From Sipunculus nudus (lineage: Eukaryota > Annelida > Sipuncula > Golfingiida > Sipunculidae): a DNA stretch of 64,000 nt. Positions 36,224 through 51,200 of this stretch are shown here, in pieces; within the stretch, counting starts at the first letter, position 1, and each line of letters begins with the position of its first letter. The stretch is from NCBI GenBank assembly GCA_026874595.1, contig CM049306.1:13661019-13725018 (forward strand), in the 5' to 3' direction. The notes beneath the pieces were generated by a model. It did not search any database. It was not told where the DNA came from and saw only the letters and a program-made list of their open reading frames with translations. The position numbers were made by a program, and so were the translations under genes.

Positions 36224-39200
36224 TTTTTCATTATTCATAGGTAATATAATTTGCTGAATTTGTAAATAATTATGTTTTTGATAAGAAAGAGAAGTAACAT
36301 TAACATTCTTTCACTAAGGTTGCCCATGGGTTACCCTTAGTCATAACTACATTAAGCTTATATTTATGTTTAATACATACCAATGACTAACATTTGTGCC
36401 AACATTTGAACAGTGTGTAAAATTTGATTAACCTTTTGAATTTTACACTTGACAACTTTCTAGGCTGTTCTTTATGACATGATGGGGTAGCATGACAGTT
36501 AATTAAGAGTGTGTCTTAATGTGTTTTACATCCAATCATTGTGAAAAAGTGTCCACGACCCTATCTATTCAGTCATCATGTCAACACAACATTGACTGTT
36601 TTCTCAAATATCAAATTCATTCTTTTTTTCTCTTTTTTTTCTCTTTTTTTGTCAGGTAAAGTATGATTTTCTTCTTAGTACTGCCTCATTACTCCCTTCC
36701 TTTACTGACAGGTAATTTTCAAAATTAACCAACTTTTTGGTAAATTTCTCCCAAACCTGAGGTGAACCTTTAGGTGGAGCAGACAATAAACTCTACAGTG
36801 GCATGGGTTGGCAAAATAATATGAAGTAGGGCACACTAACACACCAGTCCGTGAAACAAATATATGTGTGGAAGAGAGGAACAGACAATGAGACTGGTCA
36901 ACAGAGAAAGCTAAACAGAAAGAAATACGACAGAGAAAGAAACAGAGACAGACACATCAATAACATATTACATGAATTACATGCACTGGTTCTGGGTTGG
37001 CTGCACTGGCATCATGGGCAGCTGCTGCAGCACTGCCCCCTGGTGGTCCCTGTGTGTCCAAGGAGCCATTTGAACTTGTGCGGGAGCCCATGCTGGTCCC
37101 ATCACCTTTGTTTTCTAATCCCTCGAGCTTTCTCCTTGCCTGCTGCAGCTGCCTTGTCAGATCCTGACACATAAAATTAAACATGAGAGAAATCATTTTG
37201 AAATTAAACATTTTCCTGTCCATTTATAAATAGTGATATAAAATCATACATTTGGTACACTGCTCCTGTAAGTGTTATAGGGGTGACACCCTGTTTGTGT
37301 TCAGATTTTACTTGTTTCACACTGGTCAGAAAATGTATCACAATGCTTTATTAGGTCAATACATTATCTACTATCATTTATCCTAAAATTTTTATATATT
37401 TCAAACTGGGTGAAAATCCAATGATATATTAAAGTAGAAAGCCATCTCTATGACCACATGACAGTTTCATCAAGTGCTACTGTTTTTGGGTTTGAGGTCT
37501 GAACTGTCCCTTTGTACTTACACTAAGAACAAGCAAAGAACAAACTCTCTGTAAACATATGTTGAGACTGTATTATATTATTTGTTACAAATAAGAACAT
37601 ATCATCTCATTTAATTTATTCCATCATCAATATGTTGTCATGTGGATGAAATCCTTCTTTTTATATATTTGAAATTTTAAAATCCAGATTGAAAAAGGAC
37701 AATTTCAAAGAATCAAGGATCATGAACACAAGCAGCCTCTAATGGATACCCAAAAGATACATCATATTAGCTGGAAGCACTTCTGATAAGAATTTTTAAA
37801 GATATTGTAACACATGAAATTTTGATAACAGACTAATCTGATCCCTGTGTTTTAGCAAGTATATTCTTGTTACTTAATACAATTGTAGTGTTTCTATTTT
37901 AAAGTAGATTCTCTTTATGTTTATTCAATGAATGACATGACCTTGATAAACTTCTCACATTTTACAGACCAACATATGTTGGACATGTCATATTTTTGGT
38001 ACCACATCTTCAACATATATCAAACAATACCTTGATATTTGCCTGATGCCTTCTTTTGAGGGTTTTAATCTCATCTTTCCCTTCTTCTACCTGCACAGAC
38101 AGCTGGTCAACTACAAATAATGTTTCATCATTATATGCTGCAGAATGGATATGATGCCCAGCTGAGTAGTATATTACAAAACAATGTAGGCATACTGAGT
38201 GAATCAACAGTTTGGGTATAAAACTGAAGAGCTAATAGTTCTTCATAAAGATTAATCAGGCAACAATGAACATTAATTACCAAATATTGCTAAACATTGG
38301 CAAATTAACAAGGACAAGTCTAAATCTATTTCACTGTGTATTCAAAATCTAATATACTCTTCACCAAGCAATGCTATAGCCTAATATGTCCACAATGTCT
38401 CCGATTACTGAACACTGTGCATGATATCACATCTTAAGATATATATGCTTTATGAAAACATAGGCTCTAATAGATCTGCTTATTCCAAATCATGAGATAT
38501 GGAAAATATAATTGAGGTTATAATGACCTGCTTTTCTTTTCATTTAACATAAAATAAGTGACACTGACCTGCTTTACTCATTTCTGCAAGTTTAGTGGAT
38601 AGCTGACCAGTCCAATAGGCTCTAACAAAGATCTGCTTATTCCAAATCATGAGATATGGAAAATATAATTGAGGTTATAATGACCTGCTTTTCTTTTCAT
38701 TTAATATAAAATAAGTGACACTGACCTGCTTTACTCTTTTCTGCAAGTTTAGTGGATAGCTGACCAGTCTCTTCCACCCGTAACCTCCTTTGTTCAGTCA
38801 GATCATCTCTCTACAATTTATACAAAACAAGGATACAGAAGTTACTTGTATCTATATCACTGACATCTTAAACAACACTGCATATTTCACCAACTCATAT
38901 GGACTGCTTCTAAAGTGTAAGTGTACATCTCTAATGGTTATGGTACATGCACTATTTAAATACTGCCTGTCATATCGTAAAGTTCTGTCAACAGACTGAA
39001 GTAATACCATCTGCAAAGTAACTACTATAACTCCTTGTCTTACATCAAGATCACTTGGTATCTTATCCACAGGGATTTGCATCCTATATTAGGGGTGCAC
39101 AAGCCCTTTGACTGAAACATTGGCTGTGAAAAATGAAAGTCAAGTAAATAATTGCTCTAGGTCACAATGAAGGGAACACTATTAAACCAAAAAAAAAAAA

Positions 39201-42200
39201 TAATCAAAGAAATTAAAAATAATGTTACATTAAACTGCTTGGAAAAATGTCTTACCAATTTGGCACACTGTTCTTCAAGTTCTTTGCATTTTGTTTCTAA
39301 ATTTTGGCACTCTTTGGTCAGGTTTTCCACCTGAAACATATGGGTATATATTTATAATCAGATAATATACATTATTTGTGTATATATTTATAAAGTAGTA
39401 CACAGCTTCAACATCTACTATAACATGCTGCTGCAGTCACATGACACCGTGATCATGTGATCAAGTGTTTTGACACTTAAAACTCTGGAGGGCACTGTTT
39501 TATGACTAAGAACATTCAGAGATAAACAAGGCCTGTAGGTCTAATGCCAACCTGTGCAAAGATTGGGAGTAAGAAAGGAGGTTTACTTTTAAAATTTAAC
39601 ATTGATCCTCTTATGTCCTGCATATCTAACTACGTCATTATGATTTCAGCAAAATGGAGGTTTCGGACCTGCACGTTTCAGACTAGGAAATTTTAAACTA
39701 GGATGTATAAATCAGGATATTTCGGATATGTTCTTTTAGCCAGGGAGGATTTCTGGGACAGATGAACAGACAATTTGGCAGCATGGTTTCGGAGAAAAAC
39801 ATTTTGAAATGATTTTTAGCCTTTTCCCTATAAAATTTAAGAAGATCCAGTTAGCCAAGAAATAAGCAAAATCCGATAAAATATTTTAGATGATTTAAAA
39901 AAAAAAAATTGGTGATGCTAGCTCCTCCCCTTTTTGAGATAGCTATGACCCATGACAGACACCACACAATTGCACAAGCTCACAGATACACTAACAAGGC
40001 CTACAGGCCTAATGCGAACCTGTGCAAAGTTTGGGAGTATGAATGGAGGTTTATTTTTTAAATTTAATATTGATCCTTTTAAGTCCTGCATATCTACCTT
40101 AGTCATTATGATTTCAGCAAAATGGACATTTCAGACCTGCAAGTTTCAGACTAGGACATTTTAAAACTAGAATATGGGAAGTCAACAAGCGACTAAGTGT
40201 ATCCTCAGAAATCAGAGTGGGGCAGGTGAAGTGAGGCATGGATTAAGTCGCAAGGGGAATAGAGTGAGGTGTGTTGCATATTAGCATGGATGTCTGCAGT
40301 GTAAACATGAATGTAGGTGGTGCCACCTGTCATAAAATCAAGAAAATTGTCCAGGATGTATAAACCTGCAAAATTTCAGGTGGATAAGTCAAACCACTGC
40401 TGAGATATGAGTGATTTTATCCCAAGGCAGATGAACAGATGGACGGTGTTCATAAGTGGTTGCAGGTGGCGCCGCCAGTTTTGCTTATAATGAAGAGCTA
40501 TGTGAGATCTATACACAAGCAAAATTTTGGCCCAATCGGTCAAACAGTTCCCGAGATATGAGCTTGGATGTCTGCACGTTAAACTTGAATGTAGGTGGCG
40601 CCACCTGTCATAAAATCAAGAAGGCTGTCCAGGATGTATAAACCTGCAAAATTTCAGGTGGATAAGTCAATCCACTTCTGAGATATGAGTGCCATTATCC
40701 CAAGGCAGATGAACAGATGGACGCTGTGCAAAAAAGGTTGCAGGTGGCGCCACCATTTTTAGTGTATGTTATAAAGCTTTCAAAGGGCTACATTTGTGCA
40801 AAATTTTTAGCCTGATCGGTCAAACGGTTCCTGAGATATGCGGGTTAATGTGTAGAAACAGACGCACGAATGGACACTGGGCAGCAAGGAAAGGTTAGAG
40901 GTCAACCAAAAATGAGGGCGCAGCAGTTCACATGTGACCTGATGATAAACCCGGTTTGCTTAAAATGCAAATCAAGTTTTTTCAAACAGTTGAAAGATAT
41001 AGTTCCAATATTCTGGGAATTCTGCATTGTCTAGACAACCCCCCCCCCCCTCCCAGCCAGTTCAGTTGCCATGGTGATGTCTGGACCCCACCTGTTTGTA
41101 CTGAGTGACCTCTTGACTTGGGTCTAGACGTCTAGACACATTGTCTAGACACCAAACAGAGCCAGGTCAGTTGCCATGGTGATGTCTGGACCTCACCTGG
41201 TAGAACTGAGTGACCTCTTGACTCAGCATGTTGAAACTTGGCATGTTGTCAAATCTGTAAAAGCCTTTTTCAATTGGCTACATGGCTTTTTTAAAGTTGC
41301 ATTTACCCAATTTAATCTTTTAAAACTGGCAGAACCCTACCATGGAATAATTCTTGTAAAGTTTAAACCAATCATCTAAACAGTTTCATCATAAACAGTG
41401 TATAAGCTAGAAGAGTATAAAATTAGATTTTTGCTTGTAAAACAGATCAATTTAGGTGGTGCCACCAATACCTCAATTTCAGATATGACTTATGTGACAA
41501 ACTTTGGCATATAATTTGGTGATGGCAGCTCCAGCCGTTTCTGAGATTTTAATTTTAGTGTGCTTTTTTGGACAGATGACTAAGTTCAACCTCCTGTAAC
41601 TTGGCCAAAAATTTCTGAACTGGAACCATTCGAACAAATTTGAGAGAGATTGTTCCAGGGATCATTTCAGTTAAATATTGGACAATTTGGCTGGACAGTT
41701 TCCGAGAGAAGATTTTTTAAAGGTTTTTAAGCTTTTTCCCTATAAAATCAAAGTTAATGCAGATACCCGAAAAAAAAGCTCAATCCGATGTAGTTTGACA
41801 TGTAACTGATTTTTACATGCAATTTGGAGCTGGTTTATGAGATAGCATTGGTAACATACAGATGACGGTGGATGGCTGACAGACGATGCTGTCACATAAG
41901 CTCACAGGTTCGCTAAAAAATTCACCCACAAAAACACACACCAAATATATATGATTAAACAGATAAAAGGTTAACAATCATATTACAGTAACCTCACCTT
42001 GGAGTGTAAGGAAAAGTTTTCAGACTGTAATGCAGCATTTTTATCTGAGATTTTCTGAGTGAATGTTAAGTGTTCCATCTCCCTGCTTGAACATCCCTCA
42101 ATGTCCCTGCTGAGATCTTTGTTTCTGTCCTCCAACTCCTTCACCTGGTCCTCTAATGAACTCACTCGCTTCTCTGATCTGCAATTATCCGAACATACTA

Positions 42201-45200
42201 ATAAAACTAGGGTTTTCCCATAATTTCAACATGTGACCTATAACATGCTGATTTTAATGTGTGTGCAAAATGGCATCCCAAGATCAGTTTTGAGAAACTG
42301 GGAGAAATAAACCTGTCAGGGTTCTGTAAGGGCACATGGATGAGACACAAAAGTACTCCATGGACAATGTCCAGACAAGAATCTATCTACTGAGAGATTT
42401 CAGCAGCAAGGTTACATGTAGCAGAAAAGTTTATCTCTTCCTTTAGACCATGCCCAAATCCTCAAATAGTAGAACACACAAACAAATACAGTGGTGAGAT
42501 TGGTGCCTTTTCAGCACTCTGACAATAGAATCTACGACCAGTGTACTGGCTGTCAGAGTGTTATTACATCCTTCAATGAGGAACACCACTTAAGGCTCTT
42601 TAAGGATGCCAATATTTTCGTAAATTTTGACGCCTCATGGCCTGCAAGTACGCTGTTGCTTGACATAAACCAGACCAATCATAAGCTTTTTCAGTATTCT
42701 TTCTAACAACATTTACCATGAGCAAGAAAAATACTGTTTTAATCCAGCATATAGGTAAATCCCTTGGCATGTTTGTTGAATTTCTGATCACATGAAAACA
42801 AGCACAGCACACCGAGGTTACTAAAAAACAGCCACCTTGTACGCGATACACAAATAGAGACATAGTTTCAGTTTTGGTTGCGAGTATTTTTTGGTGTTAA
42901 TTCATCATTTGCAGCCTAATGTTAACCACGATAAGAATTCAACATGAAAAAAAAAAAGACCACTGCAATGCATTCCTCCATATACCATCAGATAAGATCT
43001 CAGTACCAGGTTGAATATGACACATACTTTATGGGCTCTAATACACATTTGATATAATATTTAGATTCATTAAAATTGAGGGGTTTTTGCCAAGGATGCC
43101 AGCTTGAAAAGCTCACACACAGGCTTATGATAATACTCGAATCCAACCTGTCAAATATGATGGTGATTTTATTAAACATGGCCTGGCTGTGGCCAATCAG
43201 ATACAGAGGGAGTGTCAGTTGACCCTGCTGGCCTGTTGGTTGATCAACTGTTCACCAAAACAAGGCCTACAGGCCTAATAAGAATCTGTGCAATAGGATA
43301 TACATCCAGTATAATGCTTCCATGCTGGATCAGTACTTTTCTGTGACATGTATAAGTACAATGCAGGTACTAAACATTTTGAACCTGAAAAACACATCAA
43401 TTACATAACAAGAAAATGATTGTAGGTGGTGTCACCAGTATTATGTATGAGAAAGCCATCAAAGACGTTTGGACAGCCCAAAATTTCAGGCTGATACATC
43501 AAACTCTTGAGTCAGGTGCATCGGGCTGACCAAGCTCAGCTGAGGCAGGGAGGTTCCTAAATTCAAGCAAAGCAATTTGCCAGCTGCACCACTGCACTGA
43601 GTGAACTCTTCACCTTATGCAAAATCTGATACAGTTGGCAGTCCGCAAAAGCTATAAATAGATCTAGACTGAAACTTGGCATGTTGCCAACTCTGAAATA
43701 GTTGGCAGTCTGCCAAGCAATTTATAGATACAGACAAAATTTTGGCATGCTGCTAAATCTGTTTACACATACTGAAAGACTCTGGCTACAATGCTTTTTT
43801 CAAGATGCATATTCTTATGATTTTTTTATCAAACTGTTTAGAAAAATAACAGATGCCTATTGAAAGCAAAATGAGAATACAGATATATTTTTTATTCATG
43901 GATTTAGCTTACACATAAGCTAGATATGGACACCAATTATTTATGTTGTCTGTACAGCTATGTTTATATTAATCCATTTTCCTTATTTTCTCAACAATGC
44001 TATATGTGCACACTAACAATAAAGAAACTTTGACCATGGCCAAAAGTATTCCAATTCTCAAGGTTAACTACATGTACACATTTCTTATGTTTCACCTTAA
44101 GGGAATGATGTGCCTCAATTTACATTTAAGTGGTATGCCAGTGTGATTTTCAAATACATAAACACCATCACAACAGGCCAAGATCAGCATTTGTTTGATA
44201 ATGTTACCTCTACGTTTTTTTTTTTAAGTATGATCTTTCTGGCAATCTCTGACTGTCATACCATATTATCTTTCTGGGAATCACTGACTGTATTTCTGTA
44301 TTATCTCTGTAGATATCTCTAGCTACTTTTCCATATCTTACTGGATATCTCTTGACTGGGATGCCTTACTATTTTAACAGATATCGGTGACTGTAACTGA
44401 TCATGGAGACGTACTCACTCTTCAAATTTTTTCTCTGTTTTCTCCAGGATGGCCAGATGTTCCCTGAGTTTTGAGATATCTTTCTTTTGTCTTTGCAGAG
44501 TCTCTTTAAACTTGGTCAGCGTGTCTTCCTGTACTATACGCTCTGCCTCCAGACACGACACCTTGTCCTTCAGAACACGGTCCTCCTCCAGCATCTCCTT
44601 GTGTTTCTTCTTCAAGCTCTCTAGCTCGACCTTGGTCATCTTGTGTACCTGTAACAGAGGTACCACATCAGTACAGCTGTGATTAATACTATATACACTC
44701 CTGTAAAGTTTATCACAACACAGCTTACATATGATATAACATCCCCTTGCAACTTTTGAAAAAGACAAATTATTGCAAAAGGTCGGTAAAGTGGAGGACG
44801 TATACACTCTAGTCCACACAAAACATTTTAACACTGTGATGAAAATTTCATTTTTATTTGGGGGGGCGGGTTATTTTTTGTTGTCGTCATTGCCATTAAT
44901 TTATACACATGGTACACATTATGTTACTGTCACCAACTGATACATGTACATTAACCTAAACATATACAGTGAAACCTCGTTGTTTCGAACTTGCTTAAGT
45001 CGAATACCCCACTTATGTCAAAGTTACAGACTTGATATTCCGGACAACTCTAGCTAAATTATTACCAAATACAACCCGCTTGTGTTGAACCTCAGATGTG
45101 TCGAAGTTTTTTGAGGGTCCCTTCGACTTCGACACAACAAGGTTTCACTGTATTTACATAATTTTGTTAAATGGACCCACTAACAGTGTGCCTGCTTGGC

Positions 45201-48200
45201 ATATGTATATCAGCCTAAAAGGCTGATTAAGGCAATTAAGTGTTACCCTGGATCTGCCAGCCCTGTCTTCAATTTTGTGGGTAATTTGATATGTCACTGA
45301 TCCTTGATCTTCAGTACTTTAATGCATAAACCACACTTCTCCCAAATTAATGCAAGGATAAGTCCATTATCATAAAGCTTAGCCCCAAAATGATCATTTC
45401 TAGGTATTTTCAAGACCTCAAGTATAATACCGGCAACTGTCAGTTTCAAACCTGCATCTCTCATTGATCTGGCACAGTAGTCAGGGTTATTTACCAGAAC
45501 ACATGATTTCACATTTCACCTATTCTCCCCAAATATGTGTAGGTATGCTGAATGTCGATCCAACGATCAGCCAATAATAGTTTCAGGTTTATACAAAAGA
45601 TTGTATTTACTTAAATGATTTAAATATCCACAGGACAGATGCCTTAATGCTCCTATCATGATCAGAACTAATCATTAGCACTGAGTAAAGACAGTTAGCT
45701 GCAGCCCTCAGAAAGCTTCAAACACCTGCCACCTTCAGTAAAGATACTGACATGATTACTTATATACTGAAAAGCAAGTAAGATGAATTTATATTTAGAT
45801 GGAAATGGGATTATTGCTTCTTTTTTTAATCTGCTTTGTCTCATATGGACAAAAGGTAATCATGTTTTTTAATCAGGTGTAATATGTCTGTAAATAACTT
45901 GGAACATATGTACTTTATTTCTTCAGTGATGAAGGCAGCCAATTACACAGACAACTAGAATATGGGTAGTCAACAAGGGACTACAAGTATCCACCAAAAT
46001 CAGAGTAGGACGGGTTAAGTGAGGCATGGATTGAGTGGCAAGGGGAAATAGAGTTATGTGTTACATATTAGAATGGATGTCTGGCACGTAAACATGATTG
46101 TAGGTGGCGCCACCTGTAATTTGAACGAGAAATTATCCCACAGCAGACAAACAGATGGACGCTGTGCAAAAATGGCTGCAGGTGGAGCCACCATTTTTGT
46201 GTATGTTATAAAGCTATCCAAGGGCTACATTTGTGAAAAATTTTTTTCCTGATTGGTCAAACGAGTCCGGAGATATAAGCATTAATGTCTGCAGCGTGAA
46301 CCGGTATGAAGCTGGCGCCACCTGTCATAAAATCAAGAAAGCTATCCAGGATGTATACGCATGCCGAATTACAGGTAATTTAGTCAAACCCTTGCAGAGA
46401 TATGAGTGATTTTAACCCAAGGCAGACAAACAGATTGACGCTGTGCAAAAATGGCTGCAGGTGGTGCCACCATTTTTGTGTATGTTATATAGCTATCCAA
46501 GGGCTACATTTGTGTAAAAATTTTTTCCTGATTGGTCGAACGAGTCCAGAGATATAAGCATGGATGTCTACAGCATGAACGTGAATGTAGGTGGCGCCAC
46601 CTGTCATTAAATCAAAAAAAGCTATGCGAGATGTAAACGCATGCCAAATTTCAGGTAATTTGGTCAAACCACTGCAGAGATATGAGTGATTTTAACCCAA
46701 GGCAGACAATCAGATGGACCTTGTGCGAAAATGGCTGCAGGTGGCGCCACCATTTTTTGTGTATGTTATAAAGCTATCCAAGGGCTACATTTGTGTAAAA
46801 TCTTTTTCCTGATTGGTCGAACGGTTCCTGAGATATGAGCTTGGATGTCTGCAGCTTGAAGGTGAATGTAGGTGGCGCTACCTGTCATAAAATCAAGAAA
46901 GCTATCTAGGATGTATACGCATGCTGAATTTCAGGTGAATAAGTCAAACCACTGCAGAGATATGAGTGATTTTAACCCAAGGCAGATGAACAGATGGACA
47001 CTGTGCAAAAATGGCTGCAGGTGGCGCCACCATTTTTTGTGTATGTTATAAAGCTATCCAAGGGCTACATTTGTACAAAAATTTTTTCCTGATCGGTCAA
47101 ACGGTTCCCGAGATATGTGGGTTTATGTGTGGAAACATATGCACAAACGGACGCTGGGCAGAGAGGAAAGGTCAGAGGTCAAGGCCAATTGGTTATGCAC
47201 TAGTTCACATGTGACCCGATAATTGGTGTAAGTTTCAGAAAAATCTGTCCAGTAGTCTCAGAGGAGTTCTGCAGAAACGAACACAGCAGCGGCGGAACCC
47301 GGTCAAAAACATAGTATCTGCAAAACTTCGTTTTGGCGGATGCAAATATGTAGAAAAAGACACGCAATATAATTTCATCATCTGGTTTCATTTTTTATCA
47401 AAATATGTCATTAATAAGGATACAAATAAATATCTAGATGTCCACTGGTGGCTGACAAAATATCACTTTAAAAAGAAGAGCAGTGTGTTCTACTGTGAAC
47501 AATAAAATACTAAAATATGATGTATAAATGTTAACATACAACTGTTTTTTAAGAGCAAATATATAAGAAATTAATGTAAAGTGAAGAAAAGCAGATTGCT
47601 GAAAAAAGCCTCAGCTGTGTCCCCATATATTTATATACCAACAGCTAATATACTATTTAAGAAGCATTTAAACCTCAAATGTCAGAGACTGTTCTACAAA
47701 TAAGCAGTATTAACAGTAGCAAAGAACAAACCATTACCAGTCATATAGCATTATTGAAACAGAAATGTAGCAGAAAAAAATGAAATACTGCAAAAATCAC
47801 CTTATTCTCTTCATCTGTTTCTTATTGAAAAGCCAAAACCAAGAAAGACCAAAACAAGAGATGTGATGAATATTCAAAATGCAAATGAAGGGTGCATGGA
47901 AGTGAGGCTAATTTGGGGTCATGACCTACCTCTTCCTGATCACTATGTTCCTGCTGGTGTAGTTGTAATTCTTCCATTTTCTCTTTCAGTTTTGCATCCA
48001 GTGAGTTAGACTTGATCTCCTCAGATTCCTACAGCCCAGGTTACCAGGTGCAATTAATAATAAGCAGGGGACCACAACACCATTATATTATTATACCATC
48101 TTCACCTCATTTGATTATAACTACGCCACATACCACTACATTAAAGGACAAAATTGGAATGAAAAGATGGAAATGATTGAACATTCATGAAATACTTGGA

Positions 48201-51200
48201 CCCTAAAAAATAAGGTTAATGAATAGACATACATATCTTTTTTAAATCAAGTGAAATGTACTTAATAAGCAGTACTCCTGTTTAATTACTTAAATAGCTG
48301 GTAAGAAATTCTTTGTATGTTGCTGATAAAAAAAAAGAATAACTAATATTCTTACATTTCTCTTAAAAAACCTGGCAGACATGGCCAGTAAATTACATTT
48401 AACAATGATCTATCAAGTCCTCCTTTGAAATTAATGAAATTTGGTTCCATGCATATAAATATATTGACTGTATGTATGAATATGTTATGAGAACAGCTCA
48501 GCCAATTACAAACCTTACATCTTTTACATAAACAAATATTACTAGAAAACCTGTTTAATACTAAATACAGCAAATATCATCTTGGTATTTCTTTCCTATA
48601 CTGAGTATTTTATAATAGATTATAAAGAACAACTTAATAATGAGTAACTATGAAGGCCCCTACACAAAATAAGAAAATAAGTCTTTTCCACATTCCCATG
48701 AGTTGTAAACCCAATCCCTTCCTTGAGTTTGCATACATGAAATTGTCTCCAAAATTTTTATATTGTTCACCCAGTTTTATGAATGGTTTCCTTTCATAAC
48801 AATGAATGTTGAAAAATGAATGATCTATCCCAAAATAATATACAATATGTAAAAGAGTAGCTTTCTGTTTACAGTTACAGGGGACTAAGCAGCTAACACA
48901 AGGCTGTGGTATAATCTTATGTTATTACTACACTAACATGCAAAGTTGCCATTTAGCTGTTTTATGTCCAGATTTTTCAAAGCCAGTAGTTTTAATATTT
49001 GTGAAACAATTTCAAATTTCTTGGCAGAATTTTAAAATTTTAAAAGATTGATTACTTTAAAGCCACTTAACTCGGCCCCAAAGCAACACTAAGGTAAAGG
49101 ATCCTTTTTCACTCTGCAAAATTTGTGTTTGCATTTTTTGCATGACTGTCTTTTATGTAACCAAGAAATTAGAAACTATCATACTTGATACTTTTTGTAC
49201 AAGATACTGGCCTATTTCAAGTGGCCATAGCCCTGGCTACATATAAATGACAATCAAAACAGGGAATCATGTCAAGTGTAACTTTGTCTGGGACACATGA
49301 ACTGTGGTGGAGGACTATAAACACTGACCTGGTACGTACGGATCATCGCCTGACAGTCCTGACGAATCTGGCTTGTTTCCTCTTTGGCTTCCTTCAGTTT
49401 GCGCATATAGTCCTCAAGTTTCTGCTTTGTTTCCTTTGGATACAAAATGTATATTTATTTAATGTATGACATTAATCTTGTGTCATGTAAAATAAAAAAG
49501 TGCATGTATGTACCATGCATTATTTGTTAAGATTTGTCCTGAATATCTTCATAATTGTTTTTAGTAAATGTTATTCATTTGGTGATATTCTTTACTGTCC
49601 TAGATTTAAATGTACAGGAAATTAGATAAATAATTTAATAAAATATATTCAAAGTTTATCTAAAACACCAGCATATACAGTAACAAGGTTTATTATACTT
49701 GCACGGGACACACAGGGCCTTACTAATCCATTCCATTAATTTGGATTTACCAATTTACAAAATGATTTATAAGTTAAACATTATTATGATATACCACTTG
49801 TGGTGATGATTATTACATACACATAAACATGTCACTGTGTGGTATCTTGCTATGAGTTTGTGTATGCATGTTCTGTGTGTGCTTCTGATTGTGTATGCAT
49901 GTGTGTGTGTCATTGCTGTGATTACCCTGTGGTTATCTTGCTCTGCCTTCAGCTTGTTCTGGTGCCACTTGGCCTTCACCTCCGCTGATGAGATTGCTTC
50001 CTTCTGTTTCTCCATCTCCTTCTTCATGGCCAGTATCTCACCATGCTAAAATCCACATATCATAAAATTATACTAAATCTATTCATAATGATAGAAATTT
50101 TTTTTTATAGAAAATTCACCTTATTCACAGGAATACTGATCTGATGAAAAAGAGTAATACCTGTATGAAATAATTTTAAGGTATGGTAACATTTATGAAG
50201 AATAATATAATATCATTACAGAGAAGTCATCACAATATTATGACACCAAACAGAGGAAAGATGATTGGGACAGCATGTTAATGTTAATATTTAATGTGCA
50301 ACTCAGTGACCGTCTAGTGGTGTAACTGCTAAAGTTACCCTGGTTTCATATGCCGCTGCTGCTTTGTCCTTCTCGTACTTCAGCGTCTTGAACTTTGCGA
50401 TGATGGCCTCTCGTTCTTTGGTCATCTCTCTCATCTTCTCCTCCATCTTGTACATCTTGTCCTGAAGCTCGATGTTCTTCTGCTCTGCCTGAGCGTACTT
50501 CATCACCATCATCTCCTTGTCAGACTTACATTCATGGTACTGCTTTTTTGCCTGAGGAAAATGGAAATCATCAAATTAACAGGACTGTTCACACACCGTA
50601 GTTCATAGTGTTAATAGTTTATAGTTCACAGTGCAAGTTTACTTAAGAGATGAATATTTCAATGCTATTTGGCTTATCTGCCAATTGATGCCCACTGCAA
50701 ATAAGCTAATTTATCAATTAGGCAAATTATCACATCAAATATGTAAATTCTACATGGCATACAACAGATTCAGACTGCACACTGAACCTGATACCATGCT
50801 GAGGAATGTTGAATTTTTATACATTATGCTTTACTCCTTGAAAGCATTGTTTAACAAGAAACTGCTGTTGATCATATAAATTTTGTCATGTAACTTACAC
50901 CAGACCTAAAACACCAGGTAAAACATTTCTTCCTTTCCTTGTTCATCTTTACCAATTAAAGGTTTTATTAGGTTCTCTAATGGAAAGATTATTCAGTTCA
51001 AAGAAATGACTTTGCCCTTCCAATCTAACACAGCCCTGGTGAACACCAACCTTTTCCATCTGAGTTTTGAGTTCATTCTGCAAAGATCCTACGGCCCTTT
51101 TGGCTGCTGCATCATGGGAAGCCAATTTGTCTTTGGTGACCTTTACCTCTCTTTGAAGTTTGGCAATTGACACTTCCAACTGAAAGAAAATAATTTAAAA

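Noticed and set aside
43262-43520. Full F1 element in the CCDC186 intron h/g
   Set aside because: Only the first 20 bases and one decayed palindrome are recognisable; no 3' end was found, so it is listed only as an old fragment.
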